Origin: an archaeon
Lineage (GTDB): Archaea > Nanobdellota > Nanobdellia > Pacearchaeales > GW2011-AR1
NCBI GenBank assembly: GCA_030605415.1
Contig: JAUWIJ010000009.1
Span: 1-46,608, forward strand
DNA: 46,608 bases
Direction: 5' to 3'
Positions 16,588 through 23,851 of this stretch are shown one piece after another; position 1 is the stretch's first letter; each line of letters begins with the position of its first letter. A model generated the notes under the pieces. The model did not search any database. It worked only from the letters and a program-made list of their open reading frames with translations, and was not told the origin of the DNA. The position numbers and the translations under genes are program-made.

Positions 16588-17166
16588 ATGAGAGAATTTA
16601 TTTATTATTCGAAGTCGGCGGTTACTGCCGGGAATATGATTAAGGATAATTTAATGAGGGCGGGACGGATGGATATTGTTTGTAATGTTATTATTTCTGT
16701 GTTTTTTGTTTCGAATGCGATGAGGGATGACGTTAAGTTGCATTTGATTTTTGATGGACCTCCGAATGCTCCGAGACATTTGATTTTGGAGTCAAATAAA
16801 GATATGCCGATTTCTAAGAAGAATGTTGCGGGTTTGATTAAGAAATTGTTGTATAAAGCGAAGGATGAAGAGGGGTTGAGGGAGATTGTGCCGGGATGTT
16901 TTATTGAGAAAAAAAGTTTTGAAAAGGTTGTGAAGGAGTTAGATAAAGAGGGTAAAGACGTTTTGTTGTTGAGTGGTCGCGGAGTTGATATTCGCGAGAA
17001 GGATTTGCATGATGCAGTTTTTATTATCGGAGACCACGAAGGTTTCCCAAAAGATAAGGCGAAATTTCTGAAAAGAATTGATTCTGTGAGTGTGGGGCCA
17101 AAGACACTTTTTGCAAGTCAGGTTATAACGATTTTGCATAATGAGATTGACCGACAGCATCTTTGA
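16588..17166 (+). CDS. trmY: tRNA pseudouridine-54 N1-methyltransferase
   Basis: 192 residues from the ATG at 16588, matching the length and N-terminus (MREFIYYSKSAVTAGNM) of the archaeal TrmY/DUF358 SPOUT family. AGRMDIVCNVIISVFFVS, LIFDGPPNAPRHL and the cofactor-knot segment VFIIGDHEGFP are characteristic. The enzyme makes N1-methylpseudouridine at position 54 of tRNA. A longer frame opens at 16570, but TATA-like TCTATAAATC (16559-16568) and the truncated copy at 16252 both support 16588, a nearly leaderless start. It is bracketed by G-rich repeat blocks. Confidence 0.92.
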   Translation: MREFIYYSKSAVTAGNMIKDNLMRAGRMDIVCNVIISVFFVSNAMRDDVKLHLIFDGPPNAPRHLILESNKDMPISKKNVAGLIKKLLYKAKDEEGLREIVPGCFIEKKSFEKVVKELDKEGKDVLLLSGRGVDIREKDLHDAVFIIGDHEGFPKDKAKFLKRIDSVSVGPKTLFASQVITILHNEIDRQHL

Positions 17167-17170
17167 TGCT

Positions 17171-17440
17171 GAGGAACACGGACGAGGAACGAGCGAGGTA
17201 TTTGGGATTTGGGACACAAGCGAGGGATTTGGGATTTGGGACATAAACGAGGTATTTGGTATTTGGGATTCGTGGGGAACGGGAGCTGGTACAGGGGAGC
17301 GAGGGATTTGTGATTTGGGATTTGGGATTTGTGGGGACAGGGAACTATCGACTACTAACTACCAACTACAAATTGGGAACGGGGATTTGGTTTTTGTGGG
17401 AAGGGGAGCTGGGAGGAAATTTGAATACATATTGTGAAGT
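17171..17440 (+). repeat. Intergenic repeat block after trmY
   Basis: The block holds GGGATTTGGGA heptads, GGGACATAAACGAGG, GGGGAACGGGAG fillers and a CTACTAACTACCAACTA unit also found at about 23052. ORFs that cross it (rich in FGIWD or LGFG) are translations of the repeats. This and the following 40 nt up to 17478 contain no gene; a TATA-like ATTTAAAGG lies at about 17452. Confidence 0.75.
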
Positions 17441-17478
17441 ATAATAATTAATTTAAAGGCATATTATTAAGAGAATTT

Positions 17479-17753
17479 ATGAATTTAGAATATTCTTTGA
17501 TTGGCAATATAAACTTGTTACAAGCTAATAAAATTATAGGAGCGCTTAGCCGTTCAAGAAAAGTTGAAATTGCTGATGAACTCCCTGATGGAAGATTAAG
17601 TCACATAGTAATCAAAGACACTACAACACCTGTGGGTATATTGGAAATGAAACCTTAGAAAAGGTTAATCCGAATGATAAAAAATTGAAACCCTATCATG
17701 ATTTGTTAAAGGGAATTTATAGGATAGTAACTAATACTAATGAAGTCCTTTAA
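17479..17753 (+). pseudogene. Frameshifted hypothetical gene
   Basis: One frame encodes MNLEYSLIGNINLLQANK...HIVIKDTTTPVG and stops at 17658. The next frame continues without stop from about 17625 (GYIGNETLEKVNPNDKK...IVTNTNEVL) to the TAA at 17751. Together they would give about 91 residues in one piece if a single base were added or lost near 17625-17635. The protein is not recognised. A sequencing error or programmed frameshift could also explain it. Confidence 0.5.
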
Positions 17754-17803
17754 TTTTTTTGTTTTGGGCATAATTATAAAAACCATAAAGTGTATTTGTC
17801 TAT

Positions 17804-18208
17804 ATGGATAAAGATGAAATTATTACGAAGATTCAAGAAAAGGAGAATCTAATCAGGAACAAAAAAATTGTAGCTGTCTATTTGTTTGGAAGTGTTGCAA
17901 ATGGTAATGTCACAGCTCTCTCTGATGTTGATATTTGTGTTATTGGAGAGAATTTAGAGTTTGACGAGATGGCAAAAATTTATAGAGAATTTCCTGAAAA
18001 TTATGATGTTTCGTTTTTTAATGAGATGCCAATTTGGATTAAGATGAGGGTATTAAAAGGGATTTCTGTGATTGTGAATGATAAGGAAAAGTTGTATGAT
18101 GTTTCTTTTAGAACTTTGGCAGAGTATGAGGATTTTAAACCTACAATAGCTAGAATAATTCAAAGGAGGTTTGGAGGATGTATGACAACGAAAGAATCGC
18201 GATTATAA
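17804..18208 (+). CDS. mntA: MntA-type minimal nucleotidyltransferase (antitoxin)
   Basis: 134 residues with the polymerase-beta nucleotidyltransferase signature GSVANGNVTALSDVDI (GS-x10-DxD; residues 29-44) and a third acidic candidate in NYDVSFFNE. In type VII toxin-antitoxin pairs this enzyme adds AMP to the Tyr of the HEPN toxin motif and so silences it. The next gene, a DUF86-type HEPN protein, overlaps it by 31 nt, the usual layout. Assignment of the symbol is by family and context. Confidence 0.85.
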   Translation: MDKDEIITKIQEKENLIRNKKIVAVYLFGSVANGNVTALSDVDICVIGENLEFDEMAKIYREFPENYDVSFFNEMPIWIKMRVLKGISVIVNDKEKLYDVSFRTLAEYEDFKPTIARIIQRRFGGCMTTKESRL

Positions 18209-18588
18209 TTGAAGATATTGATAATTATTTTATTATGCTTGGCAATATGAATATAAAATCTTCTAATGATTTGGACGACGTGAAGTATCTTGCTTCGTCT
18301 ATGGCTATTTTTTCCATCATTAATCGGACAATTGACCTTGCCGGAGAGATAAATAGAGGGAGGGGAATGGGTAGTCCTCTAGAATATAAGGATCTTTTTG
18401 ACGCCTTAATGTCCGCCAAAATAATTTCTAAAAATAGGAAAGAAAAACTTTCAGATTTAGTCAGGCTAAGGAATAAATTTGCCCATAGGTACGAATTTAT
18501 TAATGGCAAAGCTATTTTAGATGGTATTCAAAAATTAGAAGAAGTTAAGGAATTTCTTGATGATGTAAAAGAGGAAATTAAAAAATGA
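18178..18588 (+). CDS. hepT: HepT-type HEPN toxin (DUF86)
   Basis: 136 residues, all alpha. The RNase motif R-x4-H-x-Y is intact as RNKFAHRY (about residues 99-106). A strong ribosome binding site AAAGGAGGT lies just before the ATG, inside the antitoxin gene. HepT toxins cut tRNA or mRNA and are inactivated by AMP added to the motif Tyr by MntA. The gene overlaps both mntA (31 nt) and the following acyP (4 nt, ATGA), so a toxin-antitoxin pair is fused transcriptionally to acyP and lysS. Confidence 0.87.
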   Translation: MYDNERIAIIIEDIDNYFIMLGNMNIKSSNDLDDVKYLASSMAIFSIINRTIDLAGEINRGRGMGSPLEYKDLFDALMSAKIISKNRKEKLSDLVRLRNKFAHRYEFINGKAILDGIQKLEEVKEFLDDVKEEIKK

Positions 18589-18863
18589 AAAAAGCAGCAA
18601 AGATTATTGTGCAGGGAACGGTGCAGGGAATTTTTTTTAGGCAGTTTGTAAAGGAGCACGCTGATAATCTTGGGCTGGTTGGATTTGTGCGGAATTTGGA
18701 AAGTGGCAACGTTGAGATTATTGTTGAGGGTAAAGACGAGCAAATTGAGAGGATGGTTGGGTTTGTGCGGAAGGGACCGGAACATGCGCAGATTAGGAAT
18801 GTGCAGATTGAGGGAAAAAAGTGGTCTGGGGATTTTAAGGAATTTAAGGTTCTTCGGTTTTGA
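18585..18863 (+). CDS. acyP: Acylphosphatase
   Basis: 92 residues, the normal size. The catalytic motif VQGIFFRQFVKEHAD holds the phosphate-binding loop and Arg, and GFVRNLESGNVEI holds the catalytic Asn. It hydrolyses acyl phosphates such as carbamoyl phosphate. ATG overlaps the hepT stop (ATGA). Coupling of acyP to a HepT/MntA pair on one side and lysS on the other is by position; a functional link is not known. Confidence 0.92.
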   Translation: MKKAAKIIVQGTVQGIFFRQFVKEHADNLGLVGFVRNLESGNVEIIVEGKDEQIERMVGFVRKGPEHAQIRNVQIEGKKWSGDFKEFKVLRF

Positions 18864-18896
18864 AAGTTTTATAAAGTGGCTTGTGATAAGAGATAT

Positions 18897-20390
18897 ATGG
18901 CAGATAAATTTTTTTGGGCTGATGCTATTGCAGACAGAATAATCAAAGAGAAGGGCGACAAAGAGGAATATGTTTGTGCTTCTGGCGTTACTCCGTCGGG
19001 TCAGGTTCACATTGGAAATTTTCGTGAAGTTATCACTACAGATATGGTCGTGCGGGCATTACAGGATAAGGGCAAGAAAGTAAAATTCATTTATTCGTGG
19101 GATGATTTTGACAGATTCCGGAAAGTGCCTAAAGGCATTGGAACCGATTATAAAAAATATTTCGGAATGCCAATTAGTGATATCCCATCACCGTATGATA
19201 GTTCAATGAGTTATGCTAAATATAACGAGAAGAAATTTGAAAATTCGTTAAAGAAAATTTGTATTAAACCTGATTTTATTTATCAGAATGAAATGAATAA
19301 GAAATGTGTTTACGCGGATTTGATTAAAGTTGCGTTGGAGAAAAAAGACGAGATAAAAGAGATTCTTAATAAGTTTAGAAAACAGCCGCTGGCAGATGAT
19401 TGGTGGCCGATTATGATTTATTGCGATAAGTGTAAGAAGGATTTTACTACGATAACTGAGGTTGATGATTATAATATATCATATAAATGTAAATGTGGGC
19501 ATATTGAAACTTTTGATATTCGAAAAAAGGGAATTGTTAGCATCCGGTGGAGGATTGATTGGTCATTAAGATGGAGATATGAAGCTGTTGATTTTGAGCC
19601 GGGTGGAATTGACCATAGCGTTTATGGTGGTTCGTTTACTACAGCGAAGGAAATTTCCAAAAAAGTTTTTGATTTTGAACCGCCGATTTATCAATTTTAT
19701 GAATGGATTGGAATTAAGGGTGGCGAAGCGTTCAGTAGTTCTGCGGGAAATGCTTTAACTTTGGAAGAGGTTGAAGAAATTTATGAACTTGCTGTTCTGA
19801 GATATCTATTTACTGGAACAAAACCTAAAAGTGTTTTTCAGATTAGTTTTGATAATGATGTTATTAGTATTTATGAGAAGTTTGATGCATTGGAAACAAA
19901 ATATTTCGATGGGAACTGTAATCCTTGCGAGAAGCGAATGTATGAGATGTCTGTTGTTAACGTTCCAAAGAAGAAACCTGAGCGAGGTGGGTTTAAACAT
20001 CTAATAACAATGGTTCAAATTGGCAAAATAAAAGCGTTGAATAATTATGATAAGATTCGTGCAGAGAAGGTGGCGATTTGGTTAGATAAGTATGCAGGAG
20101 AGGATATGAAATTTGAAGTTCAAAAAAAGGTTGATGGGAAATTTAGTGAGAATGAAAAGGTCGCACTTGTTGCATTGAAAAATGTGTTGAAAGAAAGAGA
20201 ATATAAAGAGGATAAAGAATTATTTAATAAATTTTATGAGATTTGTGAAAAGGTTGGTTTGAGTAATATTGAATTTTTTGATGTTGCGTATAGGGCAATT
20301 ATTAAAAAAACTAGAGGTCCCCGATTGGCGAGTTTAATTAGATTTGTTGGACAGAAAAAAATTATTAAACTACTTGAAGGTTTGAAATAA
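18897..20390 (+). CDS. lysS: Lysyl-tRNA synthetase, class I
   Basis: About 497 residues from the ATG at 18897. The class I LysRS signatures are present: ASGVTPSGQVHIGNFRE (HIGH type), YSWDDFDRFRKVP, zinc knuckles CDKCKKDF and CKCGHIE, GGIDHSVYGGSF, and the KMSKS counterpart FSSSAGN. This enzyme class is typical of archaea. A GTG at 18876 extends the frame by seven residues; the ATG is preferred because MADKFFWADAIADRII is the usual family start and TTTTATAAAG lies about 27 nt before it. Confidence 0.94.
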   Translation: MADKFFWADAIADRIIKEKGDKEEYVCASGVTPSGQVHIGNFREVITTDMVVRALQDKGKKVKFIYSWDDFDRFRKVPKGIGTDYKKYFGMPISDIPSPYDSSMSYAKYNEKKFENSLKKICIKPDFIYQNEMNKKCVYADLIKVALEKKDEIKEILNKFRKQPLADDWWPIMIYCDKCKKDFTTITEVDDYNISYKCKCGHIETFDIRKKGIVSIRWRIDWSLRWRYEAVDFEPGGIDHSVYGGSFTTAKEISKKVFDFEPPIYQFYEWIGIKGGEAFSSSAGNALTLEEVEEIYELAVLRYLFTGTKPKSVFQISFDNDVISIYEKFDALETKYFDGNCNPCEKRMYEMSVVNVPKKKPERGGFKHLITMVQIGKIKALNNYDKIRAEKVAIWLDKYAGEDMKFEVQKKVDGKFSENEKVALVALKNVLKEREYKEDKELFNKFYEICEKVGLSNIEFFDVAYRAIIKKTRGPRLASLIRFVGQKKIIKLLEGLK

Positions 20391-20391
20391 G

Positions 20392-20553
20392 ATGGCGTTA
20401 ATTGTAAAAAGTAAAATTAAAAAGCTTGTTGATTTGAATGTCGGGGAAGAAGTTGCGAGAGCATTGGAAAGGCGAGTTGAAGAAATTTTGAAGAAGGCTG
20501 AAGAAAGGGCAAAGGCGAATCAGCGGCGGACAATTTATGCGAGGGATTTGTAG
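20392..20553 (+). CDS. Small histone-fold protein (DUF1931-like)
   Basis: 53 residues, short enough to be missed by length filters. The sequence MALIVKSKIKKLVDLN then GEEVARALERRVEEILKKA and ending NQRRTIYARDL follows the archaeal histone/DUF1931 pattern: a long central helix with regular Leu/Val and a final Arg-Thr/Asp segment like GRKTVxPxDL. It is likely a DNA-binding or TAF-like protein. The first strand-helix of a full histone fold seems shortened. It starts 1 nt after the lysS stop, so it is probably translated from the same message. Confidence 0.75.
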   Translation: MALIVKSKIKKLVDLNVGEEVARALERRVEEILKKAEERAKANQRRTIYARDL

Positions 20554-20684
20554 AGTATTTAGCATACATAATTTTATAATCATCCACTTATTTATTTTTA
20601 TATGATAAATAAAATGGAAGAAATAAATTTGAGATTATGCAATGACCAAGTCCTTGCGAATAAAAAATCTGAAGATTTTTGATT

Positions 20685-20963
20685 ATGGAAGTTAAAAGTG
20701 TTGATGTTGAGAAGAAATTAAAAAGAAAAGATTTTCTTGAAGAAATAAAAAAGGCTTCCAGCGAGGAGTATATTACGGAGTGGGACGATGAGGGGCGAAT
20801 TGGCGTTCAAAAGAAAAAGTCTAATGTTAAGCGTGGTTCGATGAGCAAGAGTTCTGGGGGCGCTTTTGAACTTAAGGTCAGAAAAGATTTGGAGGAGAAA
20901 GGTTGGATAGTTGATAAGTGGTCAAATAATGTTGAATTTGAGGAGGATAAAAATGCCATTTAA
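20685..20963 (+). CDS. N-terminal half of a split PD-(D/E)XK-like nuclease
   Basis: About 92 residues. The last third, SSGGAFELKVRKDLEEKGW then VDKWSNNVEFEED, is the start of an archaeal resolvase-like nuclease domain with its first conserved Glu (FELKVRKDLEE). The expected rest of the domain, GGFPDF and IEVKMN, is encoded by the separate ORF at 21636. The frame ends two codons after a homing endonuclease gene begins at 20953. A TTG at 20679 is an alternative start. The part before SSGGAFE is a charged unrecognised extension. Confidence 0.75.
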   Translation: MEVKSVDVEKKLKRKDFLEEIKKASSEEYITEWDDEGRIGVQKKKSNVKRGSMSKSSGGAFELKVRKDLEEKGWIVDKWSNNVEFEEDKNAI

Positions 20964-21639
20964 TAAGGGAATGATTCCATTTAATAAGGGAAAAAGAAAA
21001 AATGAGTGGGAAGTAGCGAAAACTTACAAAAAAATCTGTCCTGTATGTAAAAAAAAAATAGAGGCAAAAAGAAACAATCAAATATATTGCAATATTGTTT
21101 GTTATTCTTTATCTGATAAATTGCGCGAGTGTGCTAAAAAAAGTGTTATGATAAAAAATAATGCAATTAAAAAATACCATAAAGGACACATGCATTCTGA
21201 AACAACTAAGGCTAGAATAAGAAATAATCCAAATAGATATTCTTTTTCAAGTGGAAAAGACAATCCTGGGCGTAATAAATCAAAAGAAACTATTTTGAAA
21301 ATAAAGGAAAAAAGACTACATCAAAAAGTTCTAAAAAAAGATACCAAGCCCGAGGTAATTATGCAAGACTTGTTAAAAAACTTGGGAATAAATTTTATTA
21401 AACATAAGCCAATTGTAAATATAAAACATAAATATCAATGTGACATTTTTATAAGTCCAAATATTATTATTGAATGTGATGGGGATTATTACCATAATTA
21501 TCCTGATGGCAGAGAAATAGATAAAATTAGAACCAAGGAACTACAAAAAGAAGGATTTAAAATTCTTAGATTTTGGGAACATCAAATACATAATGATTTA
21601 GATTTTTGTAAAAATAAAATTTTAGGAATCCTAAAATGA
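20953..21639 (+). CDS. Free-standing homing endonuclease (NUMOD3-like, Vsr/DUF559-like nuclease)
   Basis: About 228 residues from the ATG at 20953, preceded by GAGGAGG at 20939-20945. In order: a zinc-knuckle pair CPVCKKKI...YCNIVC (about 30-55), a NUMOD3-like DNA-binding element HKGHMHSETTKARIRNN, then a Vsr/DUF559-type nuclease domain YQCDIFI...IIIECDGDYYHNYP...RTKELQKEGFKILRFWEHQI with candidate catalytic Asp/Glu/His. It starts inside the last codons of the upstream nuclease half, and its TGA overlaps the ATG of the downstream half. There is no room for a self-splicing intron, and no intein splice motifs are seen, so the gene seems inserted directly. Confidence 0.82.
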   Translation: MPFNKGMIPFNKGKRKNEWEVAKTYKKICPVCKKKIEAKRNNQIYCNIVCYSLSDKLRECAKKSVMIKNNAIKKYHKGHMHSETTKARIRNNPNRYSFSSGKDNPGRNKSKETILKIKEKRLHQKVLKKDTKPEVIMQDLLKNLGINFIKHKPIVNIKHKYQCDIFISPNIIIECDGDYYHNYPDGREIDKIRTKELQKEGFKILRFWEHQIHNDLDFCKNKILGILK

Positions 21640-21941
21640 AAAGGGGGAGATTGGTTAGGTGTAAGCCGAAATTTAATCTGTTTACAAAAAAACTTGTAAT
21701 GAATACTGGGGGGTTCCCGGATTTTGTTTGTTTTCAAAAAATGAAAGATGGTTTATATGAAGTGATTGGGATTGAGGTTAAGATGAATGGGATGCTGAGT
21801 CGAATTGAGAAGGAAAAGTGCAGGTGGTATTTGGATAATGGGATTTTTAGTAAGATTTTGATTGCGGGAAAAATAAAAGAAAAAAATAGGGTTCGAGTTG
21901 AGTATATTGATGTTGAGAAAATTTTGGAGAGGATGAGATGA
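21636..21941 (+). CDS. C-terminal half of a split PD-(D/E)XK-like nuclease
   Basis: 101 residues. GGFPDFVCFQ gives the catalytic Asp and YEVIGIEVKMNG the (D/E)xK pair. LSRIEKEKCRWYLDNGIFSKILIA continues as in archaeal resolvase-like nucleases. The start MKRGRLVRCKPKFNLF would be internal in an uninterrupted protein. The ATG overlaps the endonuclease stop (ATGA), giving translational coupling. Together with the 20685 ORF it would rebuild one nuclease of about 190 residues; all catalytic elements are kept, so a two-piece active enzyme is possible. Confidence 0.78.
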   Translation: MKRGRLVRCKPKFNLFTKKLVMNTGGFPDFVCFQKMKDGLYEVIGIEVKMNGMLSRIEKEKCRWYLDNGIFSKILIAGKIKEKNRVRVEYIDVEKILERMR

Positions 21942-21993
21942 AGCGTCTCGGAGTTCGGACGCTTCGCTGGTCGGAGGGTCGGTGGTCGGACGC

Positions 21994-22030
21994 TACCCTC
22001 ACAGATATAAAGGAGAGACAGGTTGGGGCA
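21994..22030 (+). repeat. 37-nt extragenic element, copy 1 (+)
   Basis: Ends TACCCTCACA and GGTTGGGGCA with middle GATATAAAGGAGAGACA. It lies between the split nuclease and a small gene, next to GGTCGGAGGGTCGG-type filler. Confidence 0.9.
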
Positions 22031-22101
22031 CACTGTTCGCTGGTCGGGAGTTGGGGGAGGGGCATAGTTATATTTAAATATAAGTTAGATTTGTGATTAG
22101 T

Positions 22102-22296
22102 ATGAGTTTATGTTTGAGTTTAGTTAAGGTGGCTGGAGCGACTAGGTCTAAAAGATATTCTAATGACAGGAAATTTGATATATCTTTATTTAATGCGGAT
22201 ATGTCTATGTCCCAATGGATTCAAGATTCTTATATACATGTGAAGGAACTTCAAAAGGAACTGAAATATTTAGATAATCAATATACAGATAGATAG
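22102..22296 (+). CDS. Small hypothetical protein
   Basis: 64 residues from the ATG at 22102. It is preceded by a good TATA box TATTTAAATATAAG (22072-22085), so the message would be nearly leaderless; a GTG at 22093 is less likely. The sequence has a short hydrophobic N-terminus (MSLCLSLVKVAGA) and a helical, polar C-terminal half (WIQDSYIHVKELQKELKYL). It is not recognised. The promoter and clean frame make a real gene plausible. Confidence 0.45.
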   Translation: MSLCLSLVKVAGATRSKRYSNDRKFDISLFNADMSMSQWIQDSYIHVKELQKELKYLDNQYTDR

Positions 22297-22387
22297 TATT
22301 TTTTGCTTAGTTGTGCATAATGTTGTCTTTTGATAAACTTTTCTCCATAGGTAAATATAAGAATACTAAAATCTCTTTGGATTTAAT

Positions 22388-22948
22388 ATGGTAAATCTCT
22401 CTAAAATATTTTTCTTTGTAGTTTTTTTCTTTGTATTTGTCCCAATTATTAGTGCAGTCTGCGAAGATAATCAGATTGATATTAATTTGGCATCGTTGGA
22501 AAAATTAGATGAACTTGTTGGAGTTGGTCCTGCTTATGCAGAGCAAATAATTAATTTAAGACCATTTGAATCTGTGGATGAATTAGTAAAAGTTTCTGGA
22601 ATTGCAGAAAGAAGATTGGCAAATATTAAGGCTCAAGGTCTTGCTTGCGTTGATGGTGAAACCAGTGAGGAATCTGACGCGGAAGAAGAAATAATTATCG
22701 AAGAACGAGAGACCATAGAAGAGCCAGACGTTATCGATTATCAAGTAGATAGCTCTATTGAAGAGGATGAAAACATCGAGATAGTTTTAGATAAAAAAGT
22801 CGAGACTATTTCGTTGAATAGTCAAGTAGTCGAAGAAGAAAATTTAGTTTATAATTCAAAGAATGCACAAGTTGTTGATTATTTGGTTTATGGGTTCGCG
22901 GTGTTTTTGATTTTTGTCGTTGGATTTTTGATTTGGGAAAGGCGGTGA
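22388..22948 (+). CDS. Membrane-anchored ComEA-like helix-hairpin-helix protein
   Basis: 186 residues. A signal peptide (residues 1-23, FFFVVFFFVFVPIISA) is followed by a ComEA-type double helix-hairpin-helix domain (about 27-82): IDINLASLEKLDELVGVGPAYAEQIINLR and VDELVKVSGIAERRLANI. A very acidic linker (about 85-150) leads to a C-terminal transmembrane helix (about 160-180) and a WERR cytoplasmic end. The DNA-binding domain would therefore sit outside the cell, tethered by the linker. ComEA proteins bind DNA during natural transformation in bacteria; the role in this archaeon is inferred only. A hairpin GAGAAAC/GTTTCTC overlaps the stop codon. Confidence 0.82.
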   Translation: MVNLSKIFFFVVFFFVFVPIISAVCEDNQIDINLASLEKLDELVGVGPAYAEQIINLRPFESVDELVKVSGIAERRLANIKAQGLACVDGETSEESDAEEEIIIEERETIEEPDVIDYQVDSSIEEDENIEIVLDKKVETISLNSQVVEEENLVYNSKNAQVVDYLVYGFAVFLIFVVGFLIWERR

Positions 22949-23100
22949 GAAACAAAGTTTCTCAAGGTATTTGGGATTTGGGGAGAGCAACATTGGAGAT
23001 GTTGCGGTTGGGAGTTTGGTGTTAGGGGTTTGGAGTGGGGGAAGTGGGGGACTCCTAACTACCAACTATTAACTGGGAATGGGGCAATAGGGATTTGAAA
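22946..23100 (+). repeat. Intergenic repeat module with 8-bp hairpin
   Basis: The block contains GAGAAAC/GTTTCTC (22946-22962), ATTTGGGATTTGGGG, the near-perfect hairpin GCAACATT-GGA-GATGTTGC (22987-23005), GGTTGGGAGTTTGG, and the CTAACTACCAACTA unit. The same order (heptads, hairpin, GGTTGGGGGTT, GGGGGAAGTGGGGGACT) occurs at 30880-30965, inside the 5' extension of the primase ORF. Confidence 0.8.
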
Positions 23101-23149
23101 ATTAAAATTTGGCAGAAAGGTTTTAAAACGAGTTTGTATTAAATAGAAA

Positions 23150-23683
23150 ATGGTTAGGGCGATAATGATTGTTGAGATGGCGGGGCGACCGGCGGAGCAT
23201 TTAACGACCGCTTTAGAGAAACATATTGGAACTCTTAATGAGGTAAAGGATATTGCCGTTCATTCTATTAAAGTTAGTGAGCCAAGGGAAATTGATATAA
23301 AAGAAGGGGATGGCGGGGAAAAGATGTGGACTGCTTTTACCGAAGCGGATTTTGAGTGTGAAAGTTTTGCGCGGTTAAGTGAGACGATGTTTGATTTTAT
23401 GCCTTCGTCGATTGAAGTTATTGAGCCGTCTAAGCTGAGTTTGGACATGACTGAAGTAACAGATTTGTTGAATAATATTTCGGGGCGGATGCATCGGTAT
23501 GATGAAATTGCGAAAGTTCTTGGAGAAAAATATAAGCAGATGGAAGCGCAATTGCAAATGGCAAAAAAAATATTAACGGTGAGAGATGCTGAGATTGTTG
23601 AATTGAAGGGAAAGAATGATAAGAAGGTTACGAAGAAAATTTCTAAGAGAAAAATTGTTAAGAAGAAAGTTGTTAAGAAGTGA
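23150..23683 (+). CDS. Conserved-looking archaeal protein with Lys-rich tail, unknown function
   Basis: 177 residues. The N-terminal half (about 1-105) is a mixed alpha/beta domain beginning MVRAIMIVEMAGRPAEHL, followed by a helical region (about 106-150, ISGRMHRYDEIAKVLGEKYKQMEAQLQMAKKIL) likely to form a coiled coil. The end is a basic tail of repeated KK motifs (KKVTKKISKRKIVKKKVVKK), which may bind nucleic acid. There is no signal peptide. I recall similar short proteins in DPANN genomes but cannot give a function. Confidence 0.7.
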   Translation: MVRAIMIVEMAGRPAEHLTTALEKHIGTLNEVKDIAVHSIKVSEPREIDIKEGDGGEKMWTAFTEADFECESFARLSETMFDFMPSSIEVIEPSKLSLDMTEVTDLLNNISGRMHRYDEIAKVLGEKYKQMEAQLQMAKKILTVRDAEIVELKGKNDKKVTKKISKRKIVKKKVVKK

Positions 23684-23697
23684 TTAGGTTATTTAAT

Positions 23698-23835
23698 ATG
23701 AAATATATGAAAAATAAAATTTGTGGATTAAGCAACGAAAGAGAAACTCAGTTGAGAGATTTATTGATGAACAAAACAGGTACTGTCTCTGCTGAAGACG
23801 CATTAGAAAATGCGAAAAATAGATGGTTGAAATAA
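23698..23835 (+). CDS. Very small hypothetical ORF
   Basis: 45 residues (MKYMKNKICGLSNERETQLRDLLMNKTG...). It starts 14 nt after the previous stop and could be cotranscribed. TVSAEDALENAKNRWLK looks helical. No family is recognised and no ribosome binding site is clear, so the call is tentative. Confidence 0.35.
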   Translation: MKYMKNKICGLSNERETQLRDLLMNKTGTVSAEDALENAKNRWLK

Positions 23836-23851
23836 GAAAAACAAAGAATAA

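Noticed and set aside
17141..17444. Frames after trmY rich in FGIWD
   Set aside because: They are translations of the G-rich heptad repeats.
20602..20682. 26-residue frame before the split nuclease
   Set aside because: Too short and without features; probably a leader or chance frame, though its TGA overlaps the TTG alternative start.
20953..21639. Intein or self-splicing intron in the split nuclease
   Set aside because: The insert is only the endonuclease ORF with its own ribosome binding site, stop and start overlaps; there are no splice blocks and no room for an intron core.
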